Assembly (NCBI GenBank): GCA_016791365.1 | Contig: JAEUMT010000027.1 | Location: forward strand, 307,446-371,445 | Direction of reading: 5' to 3' | Length of the DNA: 64,000 nt | Source of the DNA: Hyphomonadaceae bacterium | GTDB lineage: Bacteria > Pseudomonadota > Alphaproteobacteria > Caulobacterales > Aquidulcibacteraceae | In this document: positions 9,187-17,922 of the stretch, one piece after another | How positions within the stretch are numbered: position 1 is the first letter of the stretch | Layout of the letters: every line of letters starts with the position of its first letter | Program-made: the position numbers and the translations under genes | The notes under the pieces: model-generated | Databases searched by the model: none | Told to the model about the DNA's origin: nothing | Seen by the model: only the letters and a program-made list of their open reading frames with translations

Positions 9187-10953
9187 ATGATCCGCGCCAC
9201 AGCCATTTGCGTCGCCGTGCTTTTCGCCACCGCCAGTACGCCGGCCTTTAGTCAACAACAGCGCGGCAATCGCGCGCTGGCGACAGTGATCACGGCCTAC
9301 GAGCAAACCGCGCGGCGGTACGATCCACTTACCTCGGCGTCCGAAGGCGACCGCGCGGCGCTGCGGGTGCTGCCAGACTCATCGCGCGAGGGCGATCTGG
9401 CGCAACGCGCCGAGCTTGTCGCGTTGAAGGCGCGGCTTGAGCGCGTGCCAACGCGCGGCCTGAACGAAGAAGACGCGCTCAACCGCGCCTATCTGATGCG
9501 GGTGATCGATCAGAGCATCGAGGGCATCGATCTCGACTTTGGCCGCGCGCCGATCAGCAACGGCGATGGCTATTTCACGTTCGGCGACTACCTCGCCTAC
9601 ACGACGCCTATTCAATCCGCCGACGACGCCGAAGCGTGGCTCTCGCGCCTGGAAGCGCTGCCGACCTCATATCAGCAAGGCGTCGCCAATTCCCGGCGCG
9701 GCATCGCGACCGGCTACACGCAGCCGCGCATCGTCGTCGATCGCGCGCTGGCGACCGCGAGGGCGCAAGTTGCGTCGCTCGAAAACACGTTGATGACGCC
9801 GCTGATGTCGATGCCGGATACCATCCCGGCGGCTCAGCAGGAGCAGTTCCGCACACGCGCGCAGGCCATCATCCGCGATCGGATCTTGCCGGCGCACCGC
9901 GAAACGGTGGCGTTTATCGAGAACGAATATCTGCCGGCGGCGCGGCCGCAGCTTGGCCTGCGTTCGGCGCCGGGCGGCGAGGATCTCTACCGCTACCTCG
10001 TGCGCTCCTACACGACGACGGACATGACACCCGAGCAAATCCACGAACTCGGCAACCAGGAAGTCGCGCGCATACGCGCATTGATGGAAGAAGAAATCCG
10101 CGCCAGCGGTTTTCGCGGCAACTTTGCAGCGTTCCAGCGTTTCCTGCGCTCGGACCGTCAGTTCTATGCGCAAACGCCGGAAGAGCTGATCCATCACGCG
10201 TCGGAAATCGCCAAGCGCGCGGACGGGCAATTGCCGCGCCTGTTCGGCACGCTGCCGCGCTTGTCTTACGGCATCCGCGTTATTCCGGCTGAGCAAGCCG
10301 AGGGTTCGACGACGGCCTACTACACCCAAGGCAGCGCCGCGCTCGGCCAATCGGGCACCTACTGGGTGAACACAACGCGGCTTGAGGCGCGCCCGCTCTA
10401 TGAGCTGCCGGCCCTGACGATCCATGAAGCGATGCCAGGCCACCATCTGCAGATCTCGCGCGCGCAGGAGCTGGGTGAGCTTCCCTATTTCCGCCGCAAC
10501 GCGTTTGAGACCGCGTTCGTTGAAGGCTGGGGCCTCTATTCGGAATCGCTTGGCGAAGACATGGGCATGTATCGCACGCCGTACGAACGCTTCGGGCGTC
10601 TGAGCTACGAGATGTGGCGCGCATGCCGCCTGGTCGCCGATACCGGCATCCACTGGATGGGCTGGGATATCGAGCAAGCACGCCGTTGCTTTGCTGAGAA
10701 CTCCGCGCTCTCGCCACACAACATTCAGACCGAGCTGGAACGTTACATCGCAACGCCCGGGCAAGCCCTGGCTTACAAGATCGGCGAACTCACAATGCAG
10801 CGGCTGCGCCGTGAAGCGACGGAAACGCTGGGCAGCCGGTTCGACATCCGCGCGTTTCACGACGAATTGCTGAGCGCCGGCGCGGTGCCGATGGATGTGC
10901 TGGAAGCGCGCATGCGCCGCTGGGTGGCGCGTCAGCAAGAGGCGGCGCACTGA
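9187..10953 (+). CDS. Secreted DUF885 family metallopeptidase-like protein
   Basis: This 588-aa protein has a signal peptide (MIRATAICVAVLFATASTPAFS, cleavage likely before QQQ). A long helical body follows, and at about residues 412-420 the motif LTIHEAMPGHHLQ. The H-E-x-x-x-x-H-H arrangement with a downstream ETAFVEGWGLYSE glutamate block is the signature of DUF885 proteins, which are gluzincin-like and probably zinc peptidases. The substrate is unknown, and periplasmic or lipoprotein-like export is likely. GAAGGGGGA precedes the ATG. It is divergent from sdhC and coupled by TGATG to the next gene. Confidence 0.92.
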   Translation: MIRATAICVAVLFATASTPAFSQQQRGNRALATVITAYEQTARRYDPLTSASEGDRAALRVLPDSSREGDLAQRAELVALKARLERVPTRGLNEEDALNRAYLMRVIDQSIEGIDLDFGRAPISNGDGYFTFGDYLAYTTPIQSADDAEAWLSRLEALPTSYQQGVANSRRGIATGYTQPRIVVDRALATARAQVASLENTLMTPLMSMPDTIPAAQQEQFRTRAQAIIRDRILPAHRETVAFIENEYLPAARPQLGLRSAPGGEDLYRYLVRSYTTTDMTPEQIHELGNQEVARIRALMEEEIRASGFRGNFAAFQRFLRSDRQFYAQTPEELIHHASEIAKRADGQLPRLFGTLPRLSYGIRVIPAEQAEGSTTAYYTQGSAALGQSGTYWVNTTRLEARPLYELPALTIHEAMPGHHLQISRAQELGELPYFRRNAFETAFVEGWGLYSESLGEDMGMYRTPYERFGRLSYEMWRACRLVADTGIHWMGWDIEQARRCFAENSALSPHNIQTELERYIATPGQALAYKIGELTMQRLRREATETLGSRFDIRAFHDELLSAGAVPMDVLEARMRRWVARQQEAAH

Positions 10954-11534
10954 TGTTTGTCGATTTCAACCAGATTGCGCGCATAGCCAAGCTGGTCGCG
11001 TTGCTTGGCTTCTTCCTGCCGTGGGTGACGGTGTCCTGCTCGAACACAGACATCCTCACCGCGACCGGCTGGCAATTGATGACGGGCGATCCGCAACCCG
11101 CGGGTCCGCTGGCGAACATGGAGACCCAAGATCGGACTGATGACGCTGAACCCGCGGTCATCATCATCGTTGCGTTCGCGATCATTTTGGCGGGTCTTGG
11201 GTTCAGTCTCTTCACGCGCGCGCGAACAGCTGCGATCGCGATGCTGGTGACGTCCGTTCTGGGGATCGGCGTTTCGTATTACGGCGTCGAGAACATGCGT
11301 ACCGAGATGCAGCGGGAAATTTCGGAAGGCCAGCAAGAACAGGCTGCGCAGATAGGCGACAATCCGTTCATGAACGCGGATCAGCAGAATGAGCTTTCGC
11401 AGGCGGTTGCGTCTTCCATCACCGTGAACGAAGAGGAAGGTTATGTCGTCACGCACGGCGGACTGCTGATCGCGGCGATCTTTGCTCTGCTGACGCTGTT
11501 TAGGCGCCAAAAACCGGACGCGGAAGCACCATAG
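10953..11534 (+). CDS. Hypothetical membrane protein coupled to the DUF885 gene
   Basis: This 193-aa protein has an N-terminal helix (IAKLVALLGFFLPWVTVSC) carrying the FLPWxTVSC motif seen in many small bacterial membrane proteins. Two more helices are at about residues 70-105 (VIIIVAFAIILAGLGFSLF and IAMLVTSVLGIGVSYYG). A Gln/Glu-rich loop and a final helix (GGLLIAAIFALLTLF) follow. Its start overlaps the DUF885 stop by one base. I do not recognise a named function. Confidence 0.8.
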   Translation: MFVDFNQIARIAKLVALLGFFLPWVTVSCSNTDILTATGWQLMTGDPQPAGPLANMETQDRTDDAEPAVIIIVAFAIILAGLGFSLFTRARTAAIAMLVTSVLGIGVSYYGVENMRTEMQREISEGQQEQAAQIGDNPFMNADQQNELSQAVASSITVNEEEGYVVTHGGLLIAAIFALLTLFRRQKPDAEAP

Positions 11535-11535
11535 C

Positions 11536-11603
11536 AATATGGACCGCCGGCGTCCCGCCGGCCAACGCAGGTGCATGCCGGCGAGACGCCGGCGGTCCAT
11601 ATT
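11536..11603. repeat. Dispersed 19-bp-arm palindrome, copy 1; possible bidirectional terminator
   Basis: Perfect 19-base arms, AATATGGACCGCCGGCGTC at 11536-11554 and its complement at 11585-11603, surround an internal GC-rich hairpin. It fills the whole gap between convergent genes and reaches into the stop codon of the minus-strand gene. A near-identical copy is at 38350-38416, with shorter relatives at 25278-25382 and 60249-60275. Confidence 0.85.
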
Positions 11604-12645
11604 AGCGTTTCGGAATCGCTGCCCAGTAGTCGAAATCAAGGATGACGTTCGGGTCATATTCGCCAGCGTCATTCTTAAGTGGGAACGCGGCGGCGTTTTG
11701 ATTTTTCAGCGCAACCAGCCTTAGGCGCAACGCGCCGACATCGCCGAGATCGTCCTTCGCCAACACTTCGGACCAGGCATAGAGCGTGTCGCCGGCGAAG
11801 AGCGGATTGACGTGGCGTCCGCCATTGATGCCGAGCATCAGCTGCGCGTTGGCGAGGCCGTTGAACGAAAGCGCCCGTGCAAGCGAGATGGCGACGCCGC
11901 CATAGATGAGGCGGCGGCCAAAGCGTGACTCTTTCTGCGCCAACGCGTCGAAATGGACCTTAGCGGTGTTCTGATAGAGCCGCGTCGCGAGCTGATGCTC
12001 GGCCTCCTCCACCGTCATGCCATCGACGTGATCGATCTTCTCACCGATCTCGTAGTCCTCGAACGCGTGCCGCGATCCGGCGAGCGTCCAATTGTAGTTC
12101 GAGAAATCAAGACCGGGCGGCAGCGTCAGTTCGCTAGACGGCACGACGTTCTTCGGCGTGACCGGCGGCGAATCCGCGGTCGCGGCATTCGGGTCACGCT
12201 TGTTGACCATGACCCAGCGCACATAGCTCAGCACCGGTTCGTCGTCCTGATTGAAGCCCGTGGTGCGTACGGTGACGACGCCTGTTTTGCCATTCGAGTT
12301 GGCTTTGAGGCCAATGACCTCGGACACGGCTGAAAGCGTGTCGCCGGCATACACTGGCGCAAGGAAGCGACCTTCCGCGTATCCAAGGTTCGCGACAGCG
12401 TTCAGCGAAATGTCCGGCACCGTTTTGCCGAACACGGTGTGAAACACGAGCAGCGGATCGATCGGCGCACCCGGCAGCCCGCAATCCTGCGCAAAGCTGT
12501 CGCCGCTGAACAGCGCATGCCGCGCGCCGGTGAGTGCGATGTTCAGCGCCGTATCCGCTTCGCTCAATGTACGCGGCGTCGCGTGCGCGATCTGCTGGCC
12601 TGGCATGAAGTCTTCAAAGAAGTTTCCGGGATTGGATTTGGTCAT
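11602..12645 (-). CDS. Double-hotdog MaoC family dehydratase, probable mesaconyl-CoA hydratase
   Basis: This 347-aa protein has two hotdog halves. The first contains LTGARHALFSGDSFAQDCGLPGAPIDPLLVFHTVFG, the second RLIYGGVAISLARALSFNGLANAQLMLGINGGRHVNPLFAGDTLYAWSEV. Length and layout match beta-methylmalyl-CoA dehydratase (mesaconyl-CoA hydratase) of the ethylmalonyl-CoA pathway, which interconverts mesaconyl-C1-CoA and beta-methylmalyl-CoA. A CitE-like lyase lies two genes upstream on the same strand, which supports that role. Other MaoC dehydratases cannot be excluded. ccr, ecm and the rest of the pathway are not in the window. Confidence 0.82.
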   Translation of the reverse strand: MTKSNPGNFFEDFMPGQQIAHATPRTLSEADTALNIALTGARHALFSGDSFAQDCGLPGAPIDPLLVFHTVFGKTVPDISLNAVANLGYAEGRFLAPVYAGDTLSAVSEVIGLKANSNGKTGVVTVRTTGFNQDDEPVLSYVRWVMVNKRDPNAATADSPPVTPKNVVPSSELTLPPGLDFSNYNWTLAGSRHAFEDYEIGEKIDHVDGMTVEEAEHQLATRLYQNTAKVHFDALAQKESRFGRRLIYGGVAISLARALSFNGLANAQLMLGINGGRHVNPLFAGDTLYAWSEVLAKDDLGDVGALRLRLVALKNQNAAAFPLKNDAGEYDPNVILDFDYWAAIPKR

Positions 12646-12648
12646 CGT

Positions 12649-13257
12649 CTATTCTTCGCCTTCTTCTTGGCGATGTTCATCAAGCGTCTTGCCCTGATAT
12701 TTCCAATAGGCGGGCCCCTGCACTGCTTTCCAGCGAAAGCCATTCTCATGGGCTACAACAAGCGCCGATCGGCTTAGAGACGTTAGATCACCACGAAACA
12801 AGACTTTCGATGAATTCGCCACCGTGCAAGTTGCCTTCTCGTCAAACACCGATGATAGCTCGGCGCCCACCGGAATACCGACGCTTCCAAAATCGAACTT
12901 CGACCTACGCTCTCGTTCTTCATCAAGTGCGCGCTGGTCATCAGCTGTCTCAACAACGTCGGCGCCAGGAGTAACTTCTTGTTTGGCGAGGAGGCGAATT
13001 ATCGCCCTCGGCTTTTCGGGAGACAGTCGAAAAAACTCCCGCGACTTGCGCACACGATGATCGTCGAATGCCTCATGAAGAGCACGCTCGACCGCCCTGC
13101 AGTCTGAGACAATCGCCGCATAGAAGCACTCGAAGGGCAAAGGCACGCCTGTTTGATCAAGCTCTTTGAGTCGCTGCTCGATACTCTTTTGTGTGATGCC
13201 AATTTTAACCAGGCCGGGCATTGCGGAATTAGTCACGACATAGACAACATCGGTCAC
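12649..13257 (-). CDS. GIY-YIG (T5orf172/MUG113-like) domain protein
   Basis: This 202-aa protein begins with VVYVVTNSAMPGLVKIGIT, matching the GIY-YIG core strands (VYV...VKIG). It continues with RLKELDQTGVPLPFECFYAAIV and AVERALHEAFDDHRVRKSREFF, which carry the conserved E/H and R positions of T5orf172-type nucleases at about residues 60-80. The C-terminal ~100 residues are unassigned. The GTG start overlaps the lyase stop as GTGA, and the stop is 3 bases before the MaoC gene, so it lies inside that operon. Its composition is less GC-rich than its neighbours (36 of 60 G+C at 13081-13140). Role unknown: DNA repair, defence or a cryptic nuclease. Confidence 0.8.
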   Translation of the reverse strand: MTDVVYVVTNSAMPGLVKIGITQKSIEQRLKELDQTGVPLPFECFYAAIVSDCRAVERALHEAFDDHRVRKSREFFRLSPEKPRAIIRLLAKQEVTPGADVVETADDQRALDEERERRSKFDFGSVGIPVGAELSSVFDEKATCTVANSSKVLFRGDLTSLSRSALVVAHENGFRWKAVQGPAYWKYQGKTLDEHRQEEGEE

Positions 13258-14126
13258 GACGAGGCTCCGATCGCTTCAGCCACCGAGACAAGCCGCTTCG
13301 CTTCTTCAAGGTGCAGCAGCTCGGTCATTTTGCCGTCGACCTTGATCACACCCTTCCCTGCACTCTCCGGCAACGCGAACGCATCGATCACGGCGCGGGC
13401 GCGTGAGATTTCTTCGGCCGTCGGCGCGAAGACTTCGTTGCAGGCATCGATCTGGCTCGGGTGGATGAGCGTCTTGCCATCGAAGCCGAATTCCAGACCT
13501 TGCCGGCATTCGGCCTCGAAACCCGCGGCATCGGCGATGTCATTATATACCCCGTCGATCACGATGACGCCTTCGGCGCGCGCCGCCGTCACGGCGAGGG
13601 ACATCGGCGCGAAGAAGGCGGCGCGATGGGCGCCCGCGCGGGCGCGCATCTCCTTGGCGAGATCGTTGAGACCCATCACGAAGACGGCAAGGCGGGTGCC
13701 TTTAGCGGCGGCGGCAATCTCGGCCAAGTTCAAAATCGCGCGCGGGGTTTCGATCATGACCCACAGCGTTGCGTCATCGTGGAAACCGGCGTCGGTCATC
13801 GCCTGGTTCAGCTCACGCACCTCCTCGCCGCTTTCGACCTTCGGCGCGAGGATGCCGTCCGGGCCGGCGGCGCCAGCGGCGGCGATGTCTCCCCGGCCCC
13901 ACGGCGTCGCCAACGCGTTGACGCGCACGATGACCTCGCGCTTGCCATAGCCGCCGGCCTTCACGGCGGCGGCGACCTGATCGCGCGCGGCTTCCTTCGC
14001 TTCGGGCGCGACGGAATCCTCAAGGTCGAGCAACAGCACATCGGCCGGCAGCATCTTTGCCTTTTCCAGTGCCTTTGCGTTTGCGCCTGGCATATAAAGG
14101 CAGGAACGGCGCGGTCTTGCTGTCAT
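13254..14126 (-). CDS. HpcH/HpaI (CitE-like) CoA-ester lyase or malyl-CoA thioesterase
   Basis: This 290-aa TIM-barrel protein starts RPRRSCLYMPGANAKALEKA and has LLDLEDSVAPEAKEAAR, VRVNALATPWGRGDI, PKVESGEEV, WVMIETPRAILNL and GFDGKTLIHPSQID. These are the CitE/malyl-CoA lyase family signatures, including the Mg-binding Glu and Asp. In ethylmalonyl-CoA pathway bacteria such proteins act as malyl/beta-methylmalyl-CoA lyase or (3S)-malyl-CoA thioesterase; at 290 aa it is closer to the shorter thioesterase type. It heads a minus-strand operon with the GIY-YIG and MaoC genes. Confidence 0.85.
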   Translation of the reverse strand: MTARPRRSCLYMPGANAKALEKAKMLPADVLLLDLEDSVAPEAKEAARDQVAAAVKAGGYGKREVIVRVNALATPWGRGDIAAAGAAGPDGILAPKVESGEEVRELNQAMTDAGFHDDATLWVMIETPRAILNLAEIAAAAKGTRLAVFVMGLNDLAKEMRARAGAHRAAFFAPMSLAVTAARAEGVIVIDGVYNDIADAAGFEAECRQGLEFGFDGKTLIHPSQIDACNEVFAPTAEEISRARAVIDAFALPESAGKGVIKVDGKMTELLHLEEAKRLVSVAEAIGASS

Positions 14127-14182
14127 CTCTCGCTCGGGGATAAACGCTAGGCGAACATCGCCAGCAGAGGTTTTCTAGCCGC

Positions 14183-15016
14183 GTGAAGACGATTCTGTCG
14201 ATCCAAAGCCAGGTGGTCGGCGCCCGTGTCGGCAATTCTGTCGCGGCGTTCGCGATGGAGCGGCTGGGCGTGCGCGTTCTGCAGGCGCCGACGACATTGC
14301 TCGGGCGCCGCCCCGATCATGGCGCGCCGGGCGGCGGGCCGATCCCGGCGGAAACTCTGGCGGCGTTGATCGAGGGATTGGCGGCGGACGGCATCTTCGC
14401 CGAGATCGATGCGGTGTTAACGGGCTATCTCGGCAACCCCGAGCAAGTCGCCGTGATCCTCGACGCCGTCGACCACATCAAGAGGGCGAACCCGAAAGCG
14501 ATCTTCGTTTGCGACCCGGTATTGGGCGACGAAGGCAAGCTCTTCGTGAGTGAGGCGATCGCCGACGCGATGCTCAACGGGCTATGGCGCCACGCCGATT
14601 GGCTGACGCCGAACGCGTTTGAGCTTGGCCTCTTGACCGGCCGTACCGTCGATAGCCTTGGCGCCGCGCGTGAAGCGGCGAAACGCATCGGCAAACCGGT
14701 GCTTTGCTCATCCATTCGCACCGCGCTTGGTCTCGGCAATTTGCTGTCGCAACCGACGGGAGATTGGTTCTGCGAAACGGCGCGCCTGCCGCGTGCGCCG
14801 AAAGGAACTGGCGACCTGCTCTCCGCGCTGTTCGTCGGACGCCGTGTGCGCGGCGACGCGCCGGCGATCGCGCTCGAGGGCGCGACCGGCGCTGTATATG
14901 ACGTCATCGTCCGCTCGATGGCGGCCGATAGCGAGGATTTGCTGTTGCCGGATGCACAAGCCTTGTTGGATGAGCCTGTGACGTGGCCGCGTGCGCGTCA
15001 TCTGGAGACGGCGTGA
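14183..15016 (+). CDS. pdxY: Pyridoxal kinase (PdxY-like)
   Basis: This 277-aa ribokinase-like protein phosphorylates pyridoxal in the vitamin B6 salvage pathway. It begins VKTILSIQSQVVGARVGNSVAAFAMERLGV, close to PdxY. It has AVLTGYLGNPEQV, FVCDPVLGDEGKLFVSEAIAD, WLTPNAFELGLLTG and the ATP/catalytic block PKGTGDLLSALFVGR with the catalytic Asp. The start is a GTG at 14183, supported by alignment of the N-terminal strand. It is coupled by a TGATG overlap to the following serine hydrolase and divergent from the lyase gene. Confidence 0.9.
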   Translation: MKTILSIQSQVVGARVGNSVAAFAMERLGVRVLQAPTTLLGRRPDHGAPGGGPIPAETLAALIEGLAADGIFAEIDAVLTGYLGNPEQVAVILDAVDHIKRANPKAIFVCDPVLGDEGKLFVSEAIADAMLNGLWRHADWLTPNAFELGLLTGRTVDSLGAAREAAKRIGKPVLCSSIRTALGLGNLLSQPTGDWFCETARLPRAPKGTGDLLSALFVGRRVRGDAPAIALEGATGAVYDVIVRSMAADSEDLLLPDAQALLDEPVTWPRARHLETA

Positions 15017-16122
15017 TGGCGGAGGGTTTTGTCGCGCCCGGCTTCGAGCGCGTGCGCGAAGCGTTTGATGCGGGGCTCGCCGAAGAGCTGGGCGCGGGCT
15101 TTGCCGCGGTGCGCGACGGAAAAGTCGTGGTGAATCTGTGGGGCGGCTGGGCCAACCGCGACCAGACACGACCCTGGGCCGAAGACACGATCGCGCCGGT
15201 GTACTCAACCAGCAAAGGCATCAGCGCGCTGGTCATGGCGCTGCTGGTTGATCGTGGCGCGCTGGACTACGAGGTGACGACTGCATTGATCTGGCCTGCA
15301 TTCGGCGTGCACGGCAAAGACACAGTAACGGTTCGCCAAACGCTGGCGCATCAAGCTGGCGTGCCGGGATTTTTGGAGCCGATCGATCCTGATCTGTGGC
15401 TGGATCCCGCGGCGTGCTGCGACGCCATCGCCGCTCTGGCGCCGATCTGGGCGCCAGGAAGCGCAAGCGGCTATCACCCAATGACGTGGGGCTACATCGC
15501 GGGCGAACTTGCCCGCCGCGCTTCGGGACGCACACTCGGAACGATCCTCCGTGAAGATATCTGCACGCCGCTGGGCATCGATTTTCAGATCGGCACGCCG
15601 GAAAGCGATCACGCGCGCGCGTCGGAGATGAAGAAGCCGACACGCGGCGGCGATTTCGGCGACATCACGCTGCCGCGCAAAGCAGCCTTCTTCACCAAGT
15701 GGGCCGCGCCGACCCGCGGCTCGACGCAATGGCGGAAGATTGAGATTCCTGCCGCGAATGGTCACGGTACGGCGCTCGCCGTCGCACGGCTCTACGAAGC
15801 CTATGCTACCGGCGGCATGATCAATGGCGCACGCGTGCTTTCACAAGAGAGCTTTGACGCGCTGACGAAGCGCGTCTGGAAGGGCGACGATCTCGTGTTG
15901 CCGTTCAACGTGGATTGGCGCGCCGGCATCATCGGCAATTCGAACCGTTACTACGGGCCGAATACAGAAGCGTTCGGGCATTCCGGCAACGGCGGGTCGG
16001 TTGGATTTGGCGATCCGGTCAGCGGCGTCTCCGCCGGCTACGTGATGAACAAGCAATCGCATCACATCATGGCCGATCCGCGCTCCCTCAAACTGATCGA
16101 CGCGCTCTACTCATGCCTGTGA
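15016..16122 (+). CDS. Serine hydrolase of the beta-lactamase/esterase (EstB-like) family
   Basis: This 368-aa protein carries the S-x-x-K nucleophile motif YSTSKG at about residue 58. It has a tyrosine block GYHPMTWGY near 150 in the position of the Y-x-N motif, and GHSGNGG near the C-terminus as the KTG-like element. This pattern fits class-C-like serine hydrolases (PF00144), which include carboxylesterases and D-aminopeptidases; there is no signal peptide, so a cytoplasmic esterase is likelier than a true beta-lactamase. The ATG overlaps the pdxY stop by one base. Confidence 0.87.
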   Translation: MAEGFVAPGFERVREAFDAGLAEELGAGFAAVRDGKVVVNLWGGWANRDQTRPWAEDTIAPVYSTSKGISALVMALLVDRGALDYEVTTALIWPAFGVHGKDTVTVRQTLAHQAGVPGFLEPIDPDLWLDPAACCDAIAALAPIWAPGSASGYHPMTWGYIAGELARRASGRTLGTILREDICTPLGIDFQIGTPESDHARASEMKKPTRGGDFGDITLPRKAAFFTKWAAPTRGSTQWRKIEIPAANGHGTALAVARLYEAYATGGMINGARVLSQESFDALTKRVWKGDDLVLPFNVDWRAGIIGNSNRYYGPNTEAFGHSGNGGSVGFGDPVSGVSAGYVMNKQSHHIMADPRSLKLIDALYSCL

Positions 16123-17270
16123 AGCGCTGGGCCTTCGAAGCCGCCGCCGTCGCCATCGCCCTCTCGATGCTCGGCTACATGCTCTGGCGCATGGCGGGTA
16201 TGGCGAACATGACGTTGCCGAGCGGCCAGCCGTTCTTCGGCGACTTCATGGCATTCTGGAGCGCAGGCCGCGCCGCGCTCGATGGGCATGTCGCCGAGAT
16301 TCATGAGCGCGCGATGCTGTGGTCGTACCAGAAGTCCGTCGCGCCGGATTTGAAATACTACGCGCCTTGGAACTCTCCGCCGACGTTTCTGATGCTCGTC
16401 GCGGTGCTGGCGCTTATCCCCTATCCAATCTCGGCGACCGTATTCCTGATGGGGACCGCTATCCTCTTCGGTTTCGCAATCCGACGCTTCCTGCCGGACA
16501 ACCGCGCGCTTCTCTTTCCTGCTACAGCGCCGGCGGTCATCTACCAAATTGGAACCGTGCAGGCCGGTATGCTCATCGCCGGCATTGTCGGGATGGCGCT
16601 GCACTTCTTAGATAAGCGGCCGCGGATTGCGGGTTGCTTTGTCGCACTGCTCGCAATCAAACCGCATCTTGCGCTGCTGTGGCCGCTTTTTCTCGGGTTG
16701 TCGGGCCGATGGCGGGCCTTTGCAGCGGCGGCTATCGCCGCCATCGCTTTCGCTGCGGTCGCGGGTTTCATCTTCGGCTTCGAATCCTATCTGCGCTGGT
16801 TCGAGAGCCTCGCGGCGTCGCAGACGCTCATCAGCGAACAACGCATAACCACGCCCGCTTACGCTTCGCTCTACGCCAACCTGCTCGGCCTCGGCGCCCC
16901 GGACGTCCTCGCTCTCGGTCTGCACGCAGCGAGCGCGATCGGCGCGATCATCATCGCCTGTTTGCTTTTTCGCAAAGGCGATCCTGCCATTGGCGGCGCA
17001 GCCTTGTGCGCGGCGACACTGCTGATCTCGCCTTACCTGTTTTTCTACGATTTCACCTTGCTGATGGTTGGCGTCGCCTTGCTTGGCGTACCGCGTAAGC
17101 CCTGGGAGATATTGGCCGCGACCTTCGCCTGGGGGGCGGGTCTAACCGTTGCGGTTGGCGGATATGTCGCGCTGCCAATCTGCCCTCTCGCGGCTTGGCT
17201 CGTACTTGGCGTGGCCTTCACGCGCGCAAGAAGCGTGGTCGCTCACCCCGCGCCAGCACCGCAGCTGTAA
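16113..17270 (+). CDS. DUF2029 (GT87-like) polytopic membrane protein
   Basis: This 385-aa protein has about 9-10 hydrophobic segments, a GDFMAFWSAGRAALDG block after the first helix, and APWNSPPTFLMLVAVLALIPYP. This resembles polyprenyl-phosphate-dependent mannosyltransferases of the GT87/DUF2029 type. The motif with acidic and aromatic residues after helix 1 is where such enzymes keep their catalytic Asp. The start is ATG 16113 (10-base overlap with the previous gene) or GTG 16119 (GTGA overlap). The 3' end overlaps the opposite-strand phosphatase gene by 53 bases. Confidence 0.82.
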   Translation: MPVKRWAFEAAAVAIALSMLGYMLWRMAGMANMTLPSGQPFFGDFMAFWSAGRAALDGHVAEIHERAMLWSYQKSVAPDLKYYAPWNSPPTFLMLVAVLALIPYPISATVFLMGTAILFGFAIRRFLPDNRALLFPATAPAVIYQIGTVQAGMLIAGIVGMALHFLDKRPRIAGCFVALLAIKPHLALLWPLFLGLSGRWRAFAAAAIAAIAFAAVAGFIFGFESYLRWFESLAASQTLISEQRITTPAYASLYANLLGLGAPDVLALGLHAASAIGAIIIACLLFRKGDPAIGGAALCAATLLISPYLFFYDFTLLMVGVALLGVPRKPWEILAATFAWGAGLTVAVGGYVALPICPLAAWLVLGVAFTRARSVVAHPAPAPQL

Positions 17271-17922
17271 GCGGTCCGCCAAAACAGGCGCCCGTGTCGA
17301 CATTGATCCGGCAATGGTTGGCTTCCGGTTCGAAATCGCCGGTGGGCGTATGGCCATGCACGACAACGACGCCAGCGAGTTCCGGTCGATCCGGCCAGCG
17401 GCGCGGATCAAAGAACTTCTGCGAACGCGTCCACATACGCACTTCATCGCTGCAATTGGGGAATGTCGCTGGATCAATGCCACCGTGCACGAACACGAGC
17501 CCACGCGGCTCGTCACGCACCATCACCGGAAGCTCGCGGAGCCATGAAATGTGGGCTGGATCGATCGCGTCACGAAAATCGTCCGCATAACCATTAGCGC
17601 GCACGTATGAGAGGATCGTCTCGTCACCTCCATTCTCGGCCCACCAATAGATGCCGACTGATTCACGCTGGTCGCACGCGTGCAGCATCAGCTCTTCGTG
17701 ATTGCCCTTGATCGCAATCGCCTCGCCGCTCTCGCACAGGACTCTTGCGCGTTCGACCACGGCGCGGCTGTCTGGACCACGGTCAATGAGATCGCCGAGA
17801 AAAACGATGCGACGCGCCGCACCAAGCTGCCGCGCGTCTTCACGTATGCACTCAAGCAGACGATCGAGCTTTTCGATCTCACCGTGAACGTCGCCGATCG
17901 CGTAGTAGATCACATCACTCAT
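17218..17922 (-). CDS. PPP-family metallophosphatase (protein phosphatase or ApaH-like)
   Basis: This 234-aa protein shows the three PPP motifs in order: GDVHG (residues 10-14), GDLIDRGPDS (43-52) and GNHEE (74-78). HGGIDP and VVVHGHTPTGD supply the remaining metal-binding histidines. Such bimetal enzymes act as Ser/Thr protein phosphatases or as symmetric dinucleoside polyphosphate hydrolases, and sequence alone does not decide. The ATG overlaps the rarD stop as ATGA, making a GNAT-rarD-phosphatase operon. Its 3' end runs 53 bases into the convergent DUF2029 gene. Confidence 0.9.
   Translation of the reverse strand: MSDVIYYAIGDVHGEIEKLDRLLECIREDARQLGAARRIVFLGDLIDRGPDSRAVVERARVLCESGEAIAIKGNHEELMLHACDQRESVGIYWWAENGGDETILSYVRANGYADDFRDAIDPAHISWLRELPVMVRDEPRGLVFVHGGIDPATFPNCSDEVRMWTRSQKFFDPRRWPDRPELAGVVVVHGHTPTGDFEPEANHCRINVDTGACFGGPLTAAVLARGERPRFLRA

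Noticed and set aside
9667..10950. 427-codon minus-strand open frame opposite the DUF885 gene
   Set aside because: Arg/His/Ala-rich low-complexity product with no motifs, entirely antisense to a gene with a signal peptide and catalytic motif; an expected GC-driven shadow.
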